From Massilia sp. IC2-278 (GTDB lineage: Bacteria > Pseudomonadota > Gammaproteobacteria > Burkholderiales > Burkholderiaceae_D): a stretch of 64,000 bases of DNA. The notes under the pieces were generated by a model that saw nothing but the letters and a program-made list of their open reading frames with translations, searched no databases and had not been told where the DNA came from. Positions within the stretch are counted from its first letter, which is position 1. The number at the start of each line of letters is the position of its first letter. Location of the stretch: assembly GCF_020708045.1 (NCBI RefSeq), contig NZ_JAJFES010000013.1:1-64000 (forward strand), in the 5' to 3' direction. Made by a program: the position numbers and the translations under genes. Below are positions 34,832 through 44,198 of this stretch, in pieces.

Positions 34832-36496
34832 TTACCGGCCCGGCCGGTCTTCTTTCTCCAGGCGCGGCCGTTCGCTGCCCTCGCCCCGCGCCTCGCCGCG
34901 GTCCTTGCCCTCGCCCTGGCCGTCCCCATGGAACACGACGGTCTGGCTCGGATGGGCCAGCCGGATGCCCGCCGCCTCCAGCCGTTCGTAGATCGTGAAC
35001 AGCAGGTTTTCGCGCACCACGACCTGGACGTCGAACTCCGGCGTATCGATGTAGCAGAATATATCGATGTTGAAGGCGCGGTCGGTAATGCCGCCCAGGC
35101 GCGCCCGCCAGCCCTCGGCGACTTTTTCCTCGTCCGCCAGCACCCCGCGCACGATGGCAAGCGCCTCCTTCAGCTTGGCCGACGGCGTGGCATAGCTCAC
35201 CGCGATGGTCGGGTTGAACAGGAAGCGCTCGCGCGCCGCGAAGTTCTCGATCTGGCGCGCCGACAGGTCGCCGTTCGGAATGGTGACGACGGTGCGCTCC
35301 AGGGTGCGGATGCGGGTCGAGCGGATGCCCACGTCTTCCACGGTGCCGACCACGTCGCCCACCTTGATGAAGTCGCCCACCTGCAGCGGACGGTCTGCGA
35401 TTACGGTCACGCTGCCGACCAGGTTTTCCACGGTCTTCTGGGCGCCCAGCGCCAACGCGATACCGCCGATACCGAGGGCCGCGATGCCGGTGGTGACATC
35501 GATGCCGAAGGTGTCGAGGATGCCGATGCCGGAGAACACCAGCAGCAGGATCTTGACGGTGCGGCGCAGCAGCGTGACCACCGAGACGATCTGGCGCCGC
35601 TGCCGCCGCTGCATGCGCGCGATCACCAGTTCCGACACGGCGTCGACCAGGCGCAGCCCGAACCACACCAGCGCGATGACGGTGACGATGCCGGTGTAGC
35701 GCAGCAGGGTCTGGCGCGCGACGATGGCCACCGCCAGGCGCTCGGCCCAGTTGTAGAAGATGGCCACCGCCAGCAGCAGGCTGGCCGGCGGCAGCGCCGC
35801 CTCGAAGAAGCGGTAGATGCCGCTGGCCGCTGAATCGGCCACCAGGCGGCGCATGGCGGCCACCACCAGCGCCGATACCAGCCACAGGCCGCCGAAGATC
35901 ATCACGCCCAGGCCGAGCAGCATGCCCCAGTCCTTGACCGGCGCGCCGCCGACGAGGTATTCGTCCTGCGGCGCCTCGGTGCCGGCCGGCGTGCGGCGCG
36001 TGGCGGCCGCGATCTGGCCGAGCGTGGCCGAGGAAATGCGCCAGACCTGCTGGCCGTCGACCTCGGCGCGGGTGATCAGGATCGGGGTCTTCTTGTCTTG
36101 CACCGTGACTTCGCCGATGTTCTCCTGGTCCACAGGCAGGTCGTCGTCGACGCGCCCGCTGGCCTGGTTCGACAGGGTGGCGAAGGGTTTCAGGGAGCCG
36201 CCATTGTCGAGCAGCGCATGGAAGGCGCGCGCCTGGCTGACCGCGTTCATGCGCTGGCGGTTGCTGGTGGCGGCCGGCATCTCGAAGTACTGGGCGGCGC
36301 GGTCGTAATCGAGTTCGGCCAGGGCTTCGATCAGGCCCGACACCATCGAGCGCGGCGTTTCGCGGCGCAGCGGGTCGGGGTGGGCTGTTTCGGCCGCGGG
36401 CGCCTCGGTCTCGGGCGCGGCAGGCAGGGCGTGGACGGGGCCGGCCAGGGCGAGAATGAACAGGAAGAGGAAAGAGAAGGAAAGACGAAAGCGCAA
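34832..36496 (-). CDS. MscS-family mechanosensitive ion channel
   Basis: 554 aa. A signal peptide (cleavage near VHA/L) is followed by a periplasmic domain of about 150 residues, then four or five membrane segments. The pore helix and following beta domain are clear: GIGGIALALGAQKTVENLVGSV, then VGDFIKVGDVVGTVEDVGIRSTRIRT and VTIPNGDLSARQIENF. Such channels release solutes on hypo-osmotic shock. The C-terminus carries a charged Gly/Glu/Arg-rich tail (GDGQGEGKDRGEARGEG). It is longer than E. coli MscS (286 aa) and like the YbdG/YjeP-type variants. Confidence 0.9.
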   Translation of the reverse strand: MRFRLSFSFLFLFILALAGPVHALPAAPETEAPAAETAHPDPLRRETPRSMVSGLIEALAELDYDRAAQYFEMPAATSNRQRMNAVSQARAFHALLDNGGSLKPFATLSNQASGRVDDDLPVDQENIGEVTVQDKKTPILITRAEVDGQQVWRISSATLGQIAAATRRTPAGTEAPQDEYLVGGAPVKDWGMLLGLGVMIFGGLWLVSALVVAAMRRLVADSAASGIYRFFEAALPPASLLLAVAIFYNWAERLAVAIVARQTLLRYTGIVTVIALVWFGLRLVDAVSELVIARMQRRQRRQIVSVVTLLRRTVKILLLVFSGIGILDTFGIDVTTGIAALGIGGIALALGAQKTVENLVGSVTVIADRPLQVGDFIKVGDVVGTVEDVGIRSTRIRTLERTVVTIPNGDLSARQIENFAARERFLFNPTIAVSYATPSAKLKEALAIVRGVLADEEKVAEGWRARLGGITDRAFNIDIFCYIDTPEFDVQVVVRENLLFTIYERLEAAGIRLAHPSQTVVFHGDGQGEGKDRGEARGEGSERPRLEKEDRPGR

Positions 36497-36533
36497 AACG
36501 GCTCCTTGGATGCGAGTGAGCTGAACGCGAAGT

Positions 36534-38366
36534 CTAGCATCCGATCACGCAGCCCCCCGCACCGTTGCCGGACCGCGCCGGTTTGCGGCGCAAGGCGCGC
36601 GACTCGTATACGACCTTGCCGCCGACGACGGTCTGCAATACCTGGACCCTGGCGATGTCTTCATCCGGGATGGTCAGGACGTTACGGTCGAGGACGATCA
36701 GGTCGGCCAGCTTGCCCGTTTCCAGCGACCCGGTCAGCGTTTCCTGGCGCAGCGTCCAGGTCGCGTCGATGGTAGCGGCGCGCAGCGCGGCGGCGCGCGT
36801 CATGCCCGGCTGGGCGGTCAGGCGGCCGGCATACTCATTTCCCGCATCCGGCGCGGCGCTGCGGGTCACCGCCACCTTCAGCGCAAACCAGGCGTCGAGC
36901 GGATCGACCGGCCAGTCGCTGCCGTAGGCGATGCGCGCCCCGGCCTGCTGCAGCACGGCCTGCGGTTCGACCCTGGCGTAGCGCGCCGGACCCAGGTAAT
37001 CGCGCAGCGCGCCGACCGTGTCCGGCGCCGGCTTGGCCCACTGGAAGGAGAGCACCGGCGTGACGTTCAGTTGCGCAAAGCGCGGATAGTCGGCGGGGTC
37101 GACGATCTCGGCATGCGCCAGCGCCGGCCGCACCTCCTTCCCCTCCGGGCTCGCGCGCAGGTCCGCGATGGCGTCCAGCGATTCGCGTACCGCGCGGTCG
37201 CCATCGGCGTGGATGTGCGGGTCGATGCGCGCCCGCGCGAGCTCCGCCAGCGTGCTGCGCAGGGCCGGCCCTGTAAAGTAGCCTGGCGGTCCCTTGCTCG
37301 GGCCAGGCTGCCAGTCCGGCCGCTCCTCGCTGCCCCGGTTCACGAGGTAGGGTTCGAGCATGGCGCCGGTGAACGCGGGAGCGGCGATCACGCCATCCAT
37401 GAACAGCTTGGCGTGGCGCACCTGCATCGACGGCGCCGCCCGCGTCGGCCCCTGGTCGAACTGCCCTTGCTGGCGCAGCAGGTCGGCGACCGCGCCCTGC
37501 GGCGTGGCGCCCTTGTCGAGGTCGATCAGTACGGCGAAGTGGGCGCGCGCGGTCAGCTTGCCCTGGCGCTGCAGCGCCGTAAAGGCGGTCATGGTCTCCG
37601 GGTCGGTCCAGGCGTCGAGGAAGCTGGTGATGCCCTGGCGCCGCATCGCCTTCAGCGCCGCGCTCGACGCGGCCAGGTTCTCCCGTGCGTTCAGGGCCGG
37701 CACGAAGCGCATCGCCAGGTCCTGGGCGGCGTCTTCCAGCAGGCCTGTGGCGTTGCCTTGGGCGTCGCGCACGATCTTGCCGCCGCCTGGATCGGGCGTG
37801 TCGCGGTTGATGCCGGCCAGGGCGATGGCGCGGGAATTGAGCTGCACCGAATGCCCGAACGAGGAGCGCACGATGAGTGGGCGGACCGTTCTCAGCGCAT
37901 CGAGCGTGGCCGCCGTGGTGCCGGCGCCGGCCGGCTCCATCCCCTGCTGGAACCAGTTCACGACCAACAGCGGCCGATCCGGCGGCTGGCCTTTGTCGCG
38001 GTCGATGCAGGCCTGAATGCGTGCCTGGAACTGCGGGACCGTGAGACGCAGGTAATCCAGGCTGCAGTTGAGCAGGCGGCTGCCGCCGGATTGCGGATGC
38101 ATGTGCGCGTCGACCAGGCCGGGCATCAGCATGCGGCCATGCAGGTCGATGACGCGCGTGCGCTTGCCGGCCAGGGCCATGGCCCCGGCATCGCTGCCGA
38201 CATAGGCGATGCGCCCGGCGCGCACGGCCAGCGCCGCGTGCACGCTGTCGCGCGCGTCGACGGTGTAGACGACGCCGTTGCGGTAGACCAGGTCGACCGC
38301 CGGGCCGGCCGCCTGCGCGCCGGCGCCGGCCAGCAGGAAGGCGACAACAACGAGGCGCCGCATCAT
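36534..38366 (-). CDS. Amidohydrolase family 3 (YtcJ-like), exported
   Basis: 610 aa with a signal peptide (MMRRLVVVAFLLAGAGAQA). Metal-dependent hydrolase of the amidohydrolase_3 type: DAHMHPQSGG (first metal His pair), HADGDRAVRESLDAI, ALAHAEIVDP and YGSDWPVDPLDAW are all in place. The ATG at 38366 overlaps the stop of the FAD oxidoreductase gene (ATGA); the reading frame stays open far upstream but that part is shadow. Substrate is unknown; many relatives act on N-substituted formamides or cyclic amides. Co-transcribed with the oxidoreductase. Confidence 0.88.
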   Translation of the reverse strand: MMRRLVVVAFLLAGAGAQAAGPAVDLVYRNGVVYTVDARDSVHAALAVRAGRIAYVGSDAGAMALAGKRTRVIDLHGRMLMPGLVDAHMHPQSGGSRLLNCSLDYLRLTVPQFQARIQACIDRDKGQPPDRPLLVVNWFQQGMEPAGAGTTAATLDALRTVRPLIVRSSFGHSVQLNSRAIALAGINRDTPDPGGGKIVRDAQGNATGLLEDAAQDLAMRFVPALNARENLAASSAALKAMRRQGITSFLDAWTDPETMTAFTALQRQGKLTARAHFAVLIDLDKGATPQGAVADLLRQQGQFDQGPTRAAPSMQVRHAKLFMDGVIAAPAFTGAMLEPYLVNRGSEERPDWQPGPSKGPPGYFTGPALRSTLAELARARIDPHIHADGDRAVRESLDAIADLRASPEGKEVRPALAHAEIVDPADYPRFAQLNVTPVLSFQWAKPAPDTVGALRDYLGPARYARVEPQAVLQQAGARIAYGSDWPVDPLDAWFALKVAVTRSAAPDAGNEYAGRLTAQPGMTRAAALRAATIDATWTLRQETLTGSLETGKLADLIVLDRNVLTIPDEDIARVQVLQTVVGGKVVYESRALRRKPARSGNGAGGCVIGC

Positions 38367-39964
38367 GCGCGGCGCCGGCGCAGGTCGCGCAGGACTTCGC
38401 GCGCCGCGTTGTGCCCCGGCGCCCCGGTCACGCCGCCGCCCGGATGGGTGCCGGCGCCGCAGGTGTACAGGCCGGGCACGGGGCCGCGGTAGTCGGCGTG
38501 GCCCAGCATCGGGCGCGCCGCGAACAGCTGGTCCAGGCCGAGGGCGCCGTGGAAGATGTCGCCGCCGACCAGGCCGAAGGTACGCTCCAGGTCGAGGGGG
38601 CTCATGATCTGGCGGCCCAGCACCGCGCGCCTGAAATTCGGCGCCCAGCGGTCGACGGTATCGATCATCAGGTCGGCCACCTCCTCGCGGTGCGCATCCC
38701 AGCTGGCGCCGTCGGGCAGCTGGGGCGCCACGTGCTGGCAGAACAGGCTGACCACGTGCTGGCCGGGCGGCGCCAGGCCGGGGTCGAGCGTGGACGGGAT
38801 CAGCATCTCGACGATCGGTTCGCGCGACCAGCCCCTGGTGCGCGCATCCATGTAGGCGCGCTCCATGTACTGCAAACTGGGCGCGATGATGATGCCGCTG
38901 CCGTGGTGTTCGGCGGCTGCGGTCGTGGGCAGGCATGTGAAGCTGGGCAGCTCCGACAGCGCCACGTTCATGCGGAAGGTGCCCGAGCCGCAGCGCCAGG
39001 CCTGCATGCGGCGCAGGAAGTCGCCGGGCAGCGCGCCGGGATCGACCAGCCTGGTGTACAGCAGGCGCGGGTTCAGGTTCGAGACGACCACGCGCGCGCT
39101 GAGGCATTCGCCGCTGGCGGTGACCACCCCGCTGGCGCGGCCCTTCTCCAGCACGACTTCGCGCACGCCCGCATCCAGGCGGATCTCGACGCCATGCGCC
39201 TGCCCCGCCCTGGCCATCGCCTGCGTGATGGCGCCCATGCCGCCCATGGCATGGCCCCAGGCGCCCTTCTTGCCGTTGACCTCGCCGAACACGTGGTGCA
39301 GCAGCACGTAGGCCGAGCCGGGCGTGTAGGGACTCGCGTAGTTGCCGACCACGCTGTCGAAGCCATACGCCGCCTTGATCGGCGCACTCTCGAACCAGCC
39401 GTCGAGGTAGTCGCCGGCGGACTTGGTGAACAGGTCGAGCAGGCCGCGCTGGGCGTCGAGCGACAGCGCGCGCATGCGGTTGCCAAGCTTGCCCGCCTTG
39501 ATCAGTTCCGGCAGCGCGGCCAGCCAGCCGCCTTCGACCCGGTTTGGCGGCGTTTGCAGGACCAGTTCGCGCAGCAGGTCGGCGGCGGTGTCGAGGTGCC
39601 TGGCGTAGTCGTCGAGGCGGCTGGCGTCGCGCTGCGAGAATTTCGCGACCTCGCCGGCGGTCTTGCCGGCGCCGAGCTTCAGGTAGTTGCCATCGCCCAG
39701 CGGGAGGAAGTTCGACAGGGGCCGCTCGACGACACGCAGGCCGTGCTCGGCCAGGCGCATGTCGGCGATGACCCTGGGATTCAGGAGGGAGACGGTATAG
39801 GCGGCCACCGAATTACGGAAGCCAGGATGGAATTCCTCGGTCACGGCGGCGCCGCCGACGACCTGGCGCTGTTCGAGTACGGTGACCTTCAACCCGGCGC
39901 GGGCCAGGTAGAAGGCACAGACCAGGCCATTGTGGCCGGCTCCGACGATGATGGCGTCGCGCAT
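38363..39964 (-). CDS. FAD-dependent oxidoreductase (PYROXD2/phytoene-desaturase-like)
   Basis: 533 aa. FAD-binding Rossmann motif near the start (AIIVGAGHNGLVCAFYLARAG) and the glycine-rich close of the fold near the C-terminus (GLYTCGAGTHPGGGVTGAPGHNAA), the pattern of the CrtI-like/PYROXD2 group. These enzymes oxidise or isomerise lipid-like substrates; the real substrate here is unknown. GGAGGAACC precedes the ATG at 39964. It overlaps the amidohydrolase gene, so the pair is an operon. Confidence 0.86.
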   Translation of the reverse strand: MRDAIIVGAGHNGLVCAFYLARAGLKVTVLEQRQVVGGAAVTEEFHPGFRNSVAAYTVSLLNPRVIADMRLAEHGLRVVERPLSNFLPLGDGNYLKLGAGKTAGEVAKFSQRDASRLDDYARHLDTAADLLRELVLQTPPNRVEGGWLAALPELIKAGKLGNRMRALSLDAQRGLLDLFTKSAGDYLDGWFESAPIKAAYGFDSVVGNYASPYTPGSAYVLLHHVFGEVNGKKGAWGHAMGGMGAITQAMARAGQAHGVEIRLDAGVREVVLEKGRASGVVTASGECLSARVVVSNLNPRLLYTRLVDPGALPGDFLRRMQAWRCGSGTFRMNVALSELPSFTCLPTTAAAEHHGSGIIIAPSLQYMERAYMDARTRGWSREPIVEMLIPSTLDPGLAPPGQHVVSLFCQHVAPQLPDGASWDAHREEVADLMIDTVDRWAPNFRRAVLGRQIMSPLDLERTFGLVGGDIFHGALGLDQLFAARPMLGHADYRGPVPGLYTCGAGTHPGGGVTGAPGHNAAREVLRDLRRRRA

Positions 39965-40087
39965 CCGGTTCCTCCTCAGAGAACCCGGACATTATGCGCC
40001 TATGGAAGAGATTTGTAGCGGCTTTCTGCCGCTCTCGTGTCGAGGCCGTGTCCGGATGCCGGACCTGAGGTGACTCCGGCTGCTCGG

Positions 40088-40615
40088 CTACCCGGCATGA
40101 CATCCCCGCGCTGCCGGAAAACCCGGTTCACGCATCAGTGTGGTGTTGTATTGTTCGGCAAAGTCAACCATCCCGTGATTGAGCTGGGAATGTGTTGCGC
40201 TGTAGAAGGCGTCGGTCCCGTGGAACCATATCGCGACATCCCTATCCTCGATCGCCTCGCATTGGCCTCCCTGGACCGACCAGAACCTTTTTAGTCCCGG
40301 TGGCGGCGGCCCACCGCCGACCACCGCCGCCAGGCGAAAATCGCCCCGCTGTGCTGCGGCACGCGCCTGCGCCACAGGGTCAAGGCGCGCCAGCGCGCTG
40401 AGAAATGCTTTCTGATCAGCCTCGTCGATCGTGCCGCAGTGTTTTTCAAGCAGCGGCCGGACAGGATGGGGGCCGAGTATCGAATAGTCGCCGCAGTTCG
40501 GCCGTCCGGCGCCCGGCGATACCGTTTCTGCCGCCGCCGCGTCCGTCGCATGGGAAACGATCGGCGCCATCGCCAGCACCAAACATATGTACTGAATACG
40601 CAAACATTTGTTCAT
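40088..40615 (-). CDS. Hypothetical exported protein
   Basis: 175 aa that I do not recognise. It has a probable signal peptide (MNKCLRIQYICLVLAMAPIVSHA), four cysteines in the mature part (for example RPNCGDY, KHCGTID, GGQCEAI) that could form disulfides, and a Pro-rich loop VGGGPPPPGLKRFWSVQGG. No domain is assignable. It stands alone between the FAD oxidoreductase and a terminator. Codon use is like the neighbours, so it is probably a real gene. Confidence 0.6.
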   Translation of the reverse strand: MNKCLRIQYICLVLAMAPIVSHATDAAAAETVSPGAGRPNCGDYSILGPHPVRPLLEKHCGTIDEADQKAFLSALARLDPVAQARAAAQRGDFRLAAVVGGGPPPPGLKRFWSVQGGQCEAIEDRDVAIWFHGTDAFYSATHSQLNHGMVDFAEQYNTTLMREPGFPAARGCHAG

Positions 40616-40638
40616 CCGTATGGGGCTCCGGTTCGATG

Positions 40639-40671
40639 TAAAAAAAGCCCGCCCGCTTTGGGCGGGAGGGC
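40639..40671 (-). terminator. Rho-independent terminator
   Basis: On the minus strand CCCGCCC and GGGCGGG pair around AAAGC and are followed by seven Ts. It terminates the 40718-41245 gene just before the start of the next minus-strand gene. Confidence 0.87.
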
Positions 40672-40717
40672 CTTCGAATCATGCCGAAATGGGCGGCTGC
40701 CCGCAAGCGCCGTTGCT

Positions 40718-41245
40718 TCAGTCGCCGGTTTCGAGGAAGAAGATGGCGTAGGCTTTGGCCGGCGCGTGCTCGGTCGGCTTCTCGACCTGCAATTGAGCGC
40801 AGTCTTCGGCGACCAGGCTGCGCCAGTTGCGGATGCCGGCGTTGGCAAACAAGGGGTTGGCTTTGGCGCCGAGGCTGATGTCGAGGGCCAGGCGGGCGTT
40901 GCGCGGTTCGGTCTTGCCATAGCTGACGCCGCGCAGTTCGATGCCGAAGGCGGCCAGCCATGGCTCCCACAAACCGGATTCGGTCCCCATCACGATGCGC
41001 TCGAACATGTCGTTCAGCGACACGCCCTTCTTGACCACGCCGCGCAGCAGTTCCAGCGAAGGAGCGAAACGGGCGTCGGTGCTTTCCTTGCCGGCGCCGC
41101 GGTCGGCAATGGCCTTGAGTTCCTTCGAAAAGGTGGCGTCGCGTTCGGTGTAGTCGCGCACGCGGTCGTAGAACGCGCCGTCGATGAAGGGGTTCTCCGG
41201 CCGGCCGCCCTGCGCGCCCGCCGATTGCTGTTTTTTGTTCGTCAT
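40718..41245 (-). CDS. Hypothetical cytoplasmic protein
   Basis: 175 aa, not recognised. I start at the ATG at 41245 (MTNKKQQSAG); the longer open frame upstream is low-complexity Arg/Pro sequence. It has no signal or membrane segment and is mixed charged, with alternating helices and a beta-rich end (QVEKPTEHAPAKAYAIFFLETGD). Strong own terminator downstream supports a real transcript. No function can be offered. Confidence 0.65.
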   Translation of the reverse strand: MTNKKQQSAGAQGGRPENPFIDGAFYDRVRDYTERDATFSKELKAIADRGAGKESTDARFAPSLELLRGVVKKGVSLNDMFERIVMGTESGLWEPWLAAFGIELRGVSYGKTEPRNARLALDISLGAKANPLFANAGIRNWRSLVAEDCAQLQVEKPTEHAPAKAYAIFFLETGD

Positions 41246-41351
41246 GGTGTCTGCAGCCTCGTGATAAGGGCGCGAGTGTAGCACCTCCGCCCCCCGGCGC
41301 GGACATGACGCTTGCCCGGCGCCGCGCCTCCTTTGCCGGCTTTCCCGGGCT

Positions 41352-41759
41352 TTAGCCTGCCGGGACTGCGCCGCCATCGAACGCGTCGGCCACGGCCAGC
41401 GCATCGGCCGCGGCATGGCGGGGCCGGGCCGGGTTGCGGTGGCCCCAGCGCTCGAGGTAGCGGCGCTGCATCACCGCCTGGCGCAGCGTGTGGGCGGCGC
41501 GCTTGACGGCGCGGTCGATGGCGCTGTACAGGTCGGCCTGGACGTCGCGCACCACCAGCGCCGGCTGCCCCGGCACCGCGATCAGGATATGGCATTGCTT
41601 GTCGTTCCCGCCGCGCGGCCCGTTGATGTCGCCGAGGCGCACCACGACGTCGCCGATCCGGTCGCGGGCGAACGACAAGCCGGTGCGCAGGCGCCGTTCG
41701 GCATAGCCGCGCAGGGCCGGCGTGAGGGGGAACTGTTTTGCAAGCAGATGGACTTTCAT
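41352..41759 (-). CDS. HPF/RaiA-family ribosome-associated protein
   Basis: 135 aa. The first 100 residues match the ribosome hibernation fold that blocks the decoding centre under stress (MKVHLLAKQFPLTPALRGYAERRL, then RIGDVVVRLGDINGPRGGNDKQC and LYSAIDRAVKRAAHTLRQAV). The C-terminal 35 residues are not a long-form HPF domain, so this is a short form with a variable tail. The ATG at 41759 has AGGAG upstream. A TAAGGG palindrome lies 97 bp upstream in the gap shared with the divergent histidine kinase gene, so it is probably a target of the adjacent two-component system. Confidence 0.83.
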   Translation of the reverse strand: MKVHLLAKQFPLTPALRGYAERRLRTGLSFARDRIGDVVVRLGDINGPRGGNDKQCHILIAVPGQPALVVRDVQADLYSAIDRAVKRAAHTLRQAVMQRRYLERWGHRNPARPRHAAADALAVADAFDGGAVPAG

Positions 41760-41855
41760 GGCAGGCTCCTGTCGTCGTTGAGATGGCGGGACCACATCCG
41801 TGGCCCGGCTCCAGTCTCGCCCATCCGGCCGCGCTTGACCATTCGCCACTTCCCC

Positions 41856-41870
41856 TAAGGGTTTCCCTTA
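41856..41870. promoter_or_regulatory. TAAGGGTTTCCCTTA palindrome (response-regulator site)
   Basis: The sequence lies between the divergent HPF and histidine kinase genes and is repeated exactly at 44485-44499. A further AGGG/CCCT pair extends the dyad. It is probably bound by the FixJ-type regulator encoded at 43556. Confidence 0.65.
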
Positions 41871-41945
41871 TAGGGTTTTCCCGATACAGCGCGAGTTGCC
41901 GCCGATGCGGCGATAATGCCCGCTCCACCATCGACGAAAGGCCAT

Positions 41946-43559
41946 ATGCACGGCACTTCCCCTGCCCGCCCGATCTGGCGCGGCTGCGCCTTCGTGGCGG
42001 CGTATGTCGCCTGCGACGTGCTGAGCGGCCCCGAGGCGCGCTACCAGGCCATCGCCCCGGTCTGGCATCCGGCTGCCGGGCTGGCGGTGTACGCGGCAAT
42101 CCGGCATGGCAGGCGCGCCCTACTGCCGCTGGTGCTGGCGGCCCTGCTGGCGGCGAGCATCACGCCCGCCTTGCCGGCGCAGCCGCTGCCGTCGCTGCTG
42201 GCCGGGCTGTTGCCGGTGCCGCTGTACCTGGCGCTGGCGCTGTTCACGCGGCGCCGCCTGCCCGGCGGTGCGTTCTTCGCCAGCCACCGCGGCATGCTGC
42301 TCTGGGCCGCCCTGGCGGCGCTGGCCAGCCTGCTCGGCGCCCTGCTGTATGCCGTGACCGTGCGCGGCCCCGGGACGGCGGCCGGCCTGTCCTGGGTCGA
42401 CGTCCTGAGCCGCTACGCCATCGCCGAGACCGCGGGCATGCTGGCCATCGTGCCGGCCGCCTGCTGCCTGTTCGACCCGGCGCTGCGCGCCGACTGCCTG
42501 GCCCGGATACGCAACTGGGACAGCGCCGCCTACACCGCGGCGATCGCCCTGCTGCTGGCCTTTGCGCTGCAAAGTCCGGCGCCGGCCTCGCTGGCCTACT
42601 ACCTGTTGATGCTGCCGCTGGCCTGGGCCGCCTCGCGCCAGGGCATGGCGGGCGCCATCACCGCCGCCATCGTGCTCGAAGCCGGGGTGACGATCGCCGC
42701 GCTGTGGCCGGTGCTCCACCTCGAACGCATGCCAAATTTGCAGATGCTGGTCCTGAGCCTGATCCTGTCAGGCTTCCTGATCGGCATCGCGGTCGATATC
42801 GCGCGGCGCGCCAGCGACGACCTGCGCCAGTCGCTGCGCCTGGCCGCCGCCGGAGAAATGGCGGCCGCGGTGGCGCACGAGCTGAACCAGCCGCTGACGG
42901 CGCTCTCGGCCTACGGGAGCGCCTGCCAGCGCCTGGTGCTGCGCGATGGCGGCGATCCGCTGCTGACCAAAACCGTCGACGCCATGGCGGCCGAGGCGCA
43001 GCGCGCATCGAACGTGCTCAAGCGCCTGCGCGAATTCTTCCGCAGCGGCGCCATCGCCCTCGACACCCTGACGCTGGCCGAGCTGGTAGAGGACAGCGTG
43101 GCCGCGTTCGCCGGGCAGGCCGCCGCGGCGCAGGTGGAACTCCAGGTGCGCCAGGTGCCCGCCGCCGCCCTGCTGGGCGACCGCATCCAGCTCGACATCG
43201 TGCTGCGCAATTTGTTGACGAATGCGGTGCAGGCGCTGGCCGAGGGGCCGGGTAGCACGCCGTCCGGCACGCCGCGCCGCATCACGGTCGATGCGGGCGT
43301 GGACGGACTGTCGGTATGGGTCAGGATCGCCGACAATGGACCCGGCATCGCCGACACGGTGCGCAGCCGGCTGTTCCAGCCCTTCGTCTCGCTCAAGTCG
43401 AGCGGCCTGGGACTCGGCCTGGCCATCAGCCGCGCCATCGTCGAGGCCCACGGCGGCACGCTCACGGCGGCGCCGGGGCGGCACGCGGTCTTTACCATGA
43501 CATTGCCGGCGCACGGAGTGCGTAGCGGAGCGGAGCGGCGAAAGGATGAAACGACATGA
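41946..43559 (+). CDS. MASE1-like membrane sensor histidine kinase
   Basis: 537 aa. The N-terminal ~290 residues hold eight or so membrane segments in a MASE1-like sensor region. The kinase core follows: H-box GEMAAAVAHELNQPLTALSAYG with the phospho-accepting His, N-box LLTNAVQAL, and ATP-lid DNGPGIADTVRSRLFQPF with GLGLGLAI. There is no PAS domain. I use the ATG at 41946; ten residues further upstream are less likely. It overlaps the FixJ-type regulator (ATGA), so they are a pair. The signal sensed is unknown. Confidence 0.87.
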   Translation: MHGTSPARPIWRGCAFVAAYVACDVLSGPEARYQAIAPVWHPAAGLAVYAAIRHGRRALLPLVLAALLAASITPALPAQPLPSLLAGLLPVPLYLALALFTRRRLPGGAFFASHRGMLLWAALAALASLLGALLYAVTVRGPGTAAGLSWVDVLSRYAIAETAGMLAIVPAACCLFDPALRADCLARIRNWDSAAYTAAIALLLAFALQSPAPASLAYYLLMLPLAWAASRQGMAGAITAAIVLEAGVTIAALWPVLHLERMPNLQMLVLSLILSGFLIGIAVDIARRASDDLRQSLRLAAAGEMAAAVAHELNQPLTALSAYGSACQRLVLRDGGDPLLTKTVDAMAAEAQRASNVLKRLREFFRSGAIALDTLTLAELVEDSVAAFAGQAAAAQVELQVRQVPAAALLGDRIQLDIVLRNLLTNAVQALAEGPGSTPSGTPRRITVDAGVDGLSVWVRIADNGPGIADTVRSRLFQPFVSLKSSGLGLGLAISRAIVEAHGGTLTAAPGRHAVFTMTLPAHGVRSGAERRKDETT

Positions 43560-44167
43560 ACACTGACAACACCGTCTACATCGTCGACGACGATGCGGCC
43601 GTGCGCGACGCGCTGGGCTTGCTGCTGAGCCTGAACGGATACAGGACGGCGTTCTTCGCCGATGCCGAAGCCTTCCTGCAGGGTTGGAGTCCGGCGCTGC
43701 GCGGCTGCATGCTGCTCGACATCCGCATGCCGGGCATGGATGGCCTGACCCTGCAAAAGACCTTGCGCGAACGGGGCTGCCGCCTGCCGGTGCTGGTGAT
43801 CACCGGCCATGGCGACGTCGATTCGGCGCGCGAGGCGTTTCGCGCCCAGGCCGTCGATTTCCTCGAGAAGCCGCTGCAGGAGGCGCAACTGGTGCGCGCC
43901 ATCGAAGAAGCCTTCGGGCGCCAGGCCAGCGACCTGCGCGCCAGCCCGGCCCAGGCGGACTATGCCCGGCGCCACGCCAGCCTGACCCCGCGCGAAGGCG
44001 AAGTGATGGCGCTGGTGGTGGGCGGGCGCCATAACCGCGAGATCGCGCGCGACCTGGGTATCAGCGTGCGCACGGTGGAAGTCCACAAGGCGCGCATGAT
44101 GGAAAAGCTGCAGGCCGCCAGCGTGGCCGACCTGGTGCGCCAGCACCTGCAATACGGCGGCGGCTAG
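43556..44167 (+). CDS. FixJ-family response regulator
   Basis: 203 aa. Receiver domain with Asp55 in LLDIRMPGMDG as the phosphorylation site and DDD near the start, joined to a LuxR-type helix-turn-helix (LTPREGEVMALVVGGRHNREIARDLGISVRTVEVHKARMM). The arrangement is that of FixJ/TodT/NodW regulators. Coupled to the upstream kinase. The TAAGGG palindromes beside HPF and the small protein gene are the likely targets. Confidence 0.92.
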   Translation: MNTDNTVYIVDDDAAVRDALGLLLSLNGYRTAFFADAEAFLQGWSPALRGCMLLDIRMPGMDGLTLQKTLRERGCRLPVLVITGHGDVDSAREAFRAQAVDFLEKPLQEAQLVRAIEEAFGRQASDLRASPAQADYARRHASLTPREGEVMALVVGGRHNREIARDLGISVRTVEVHKARMMEKLQAASVADLVRQHLQYGGG

Positions 44168-44198
44168 CGGGCCCCGCCTGCGATGCCGGCATCCCGCG

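Noticed and set aside
38367..39107. N-terminal extension of the amidohydrolase frame
   Set aside because: It lies over the FAD oxidoreductase in another frame; the ATG at 38366 overlaps that gene's stop and opens a signal peptide.
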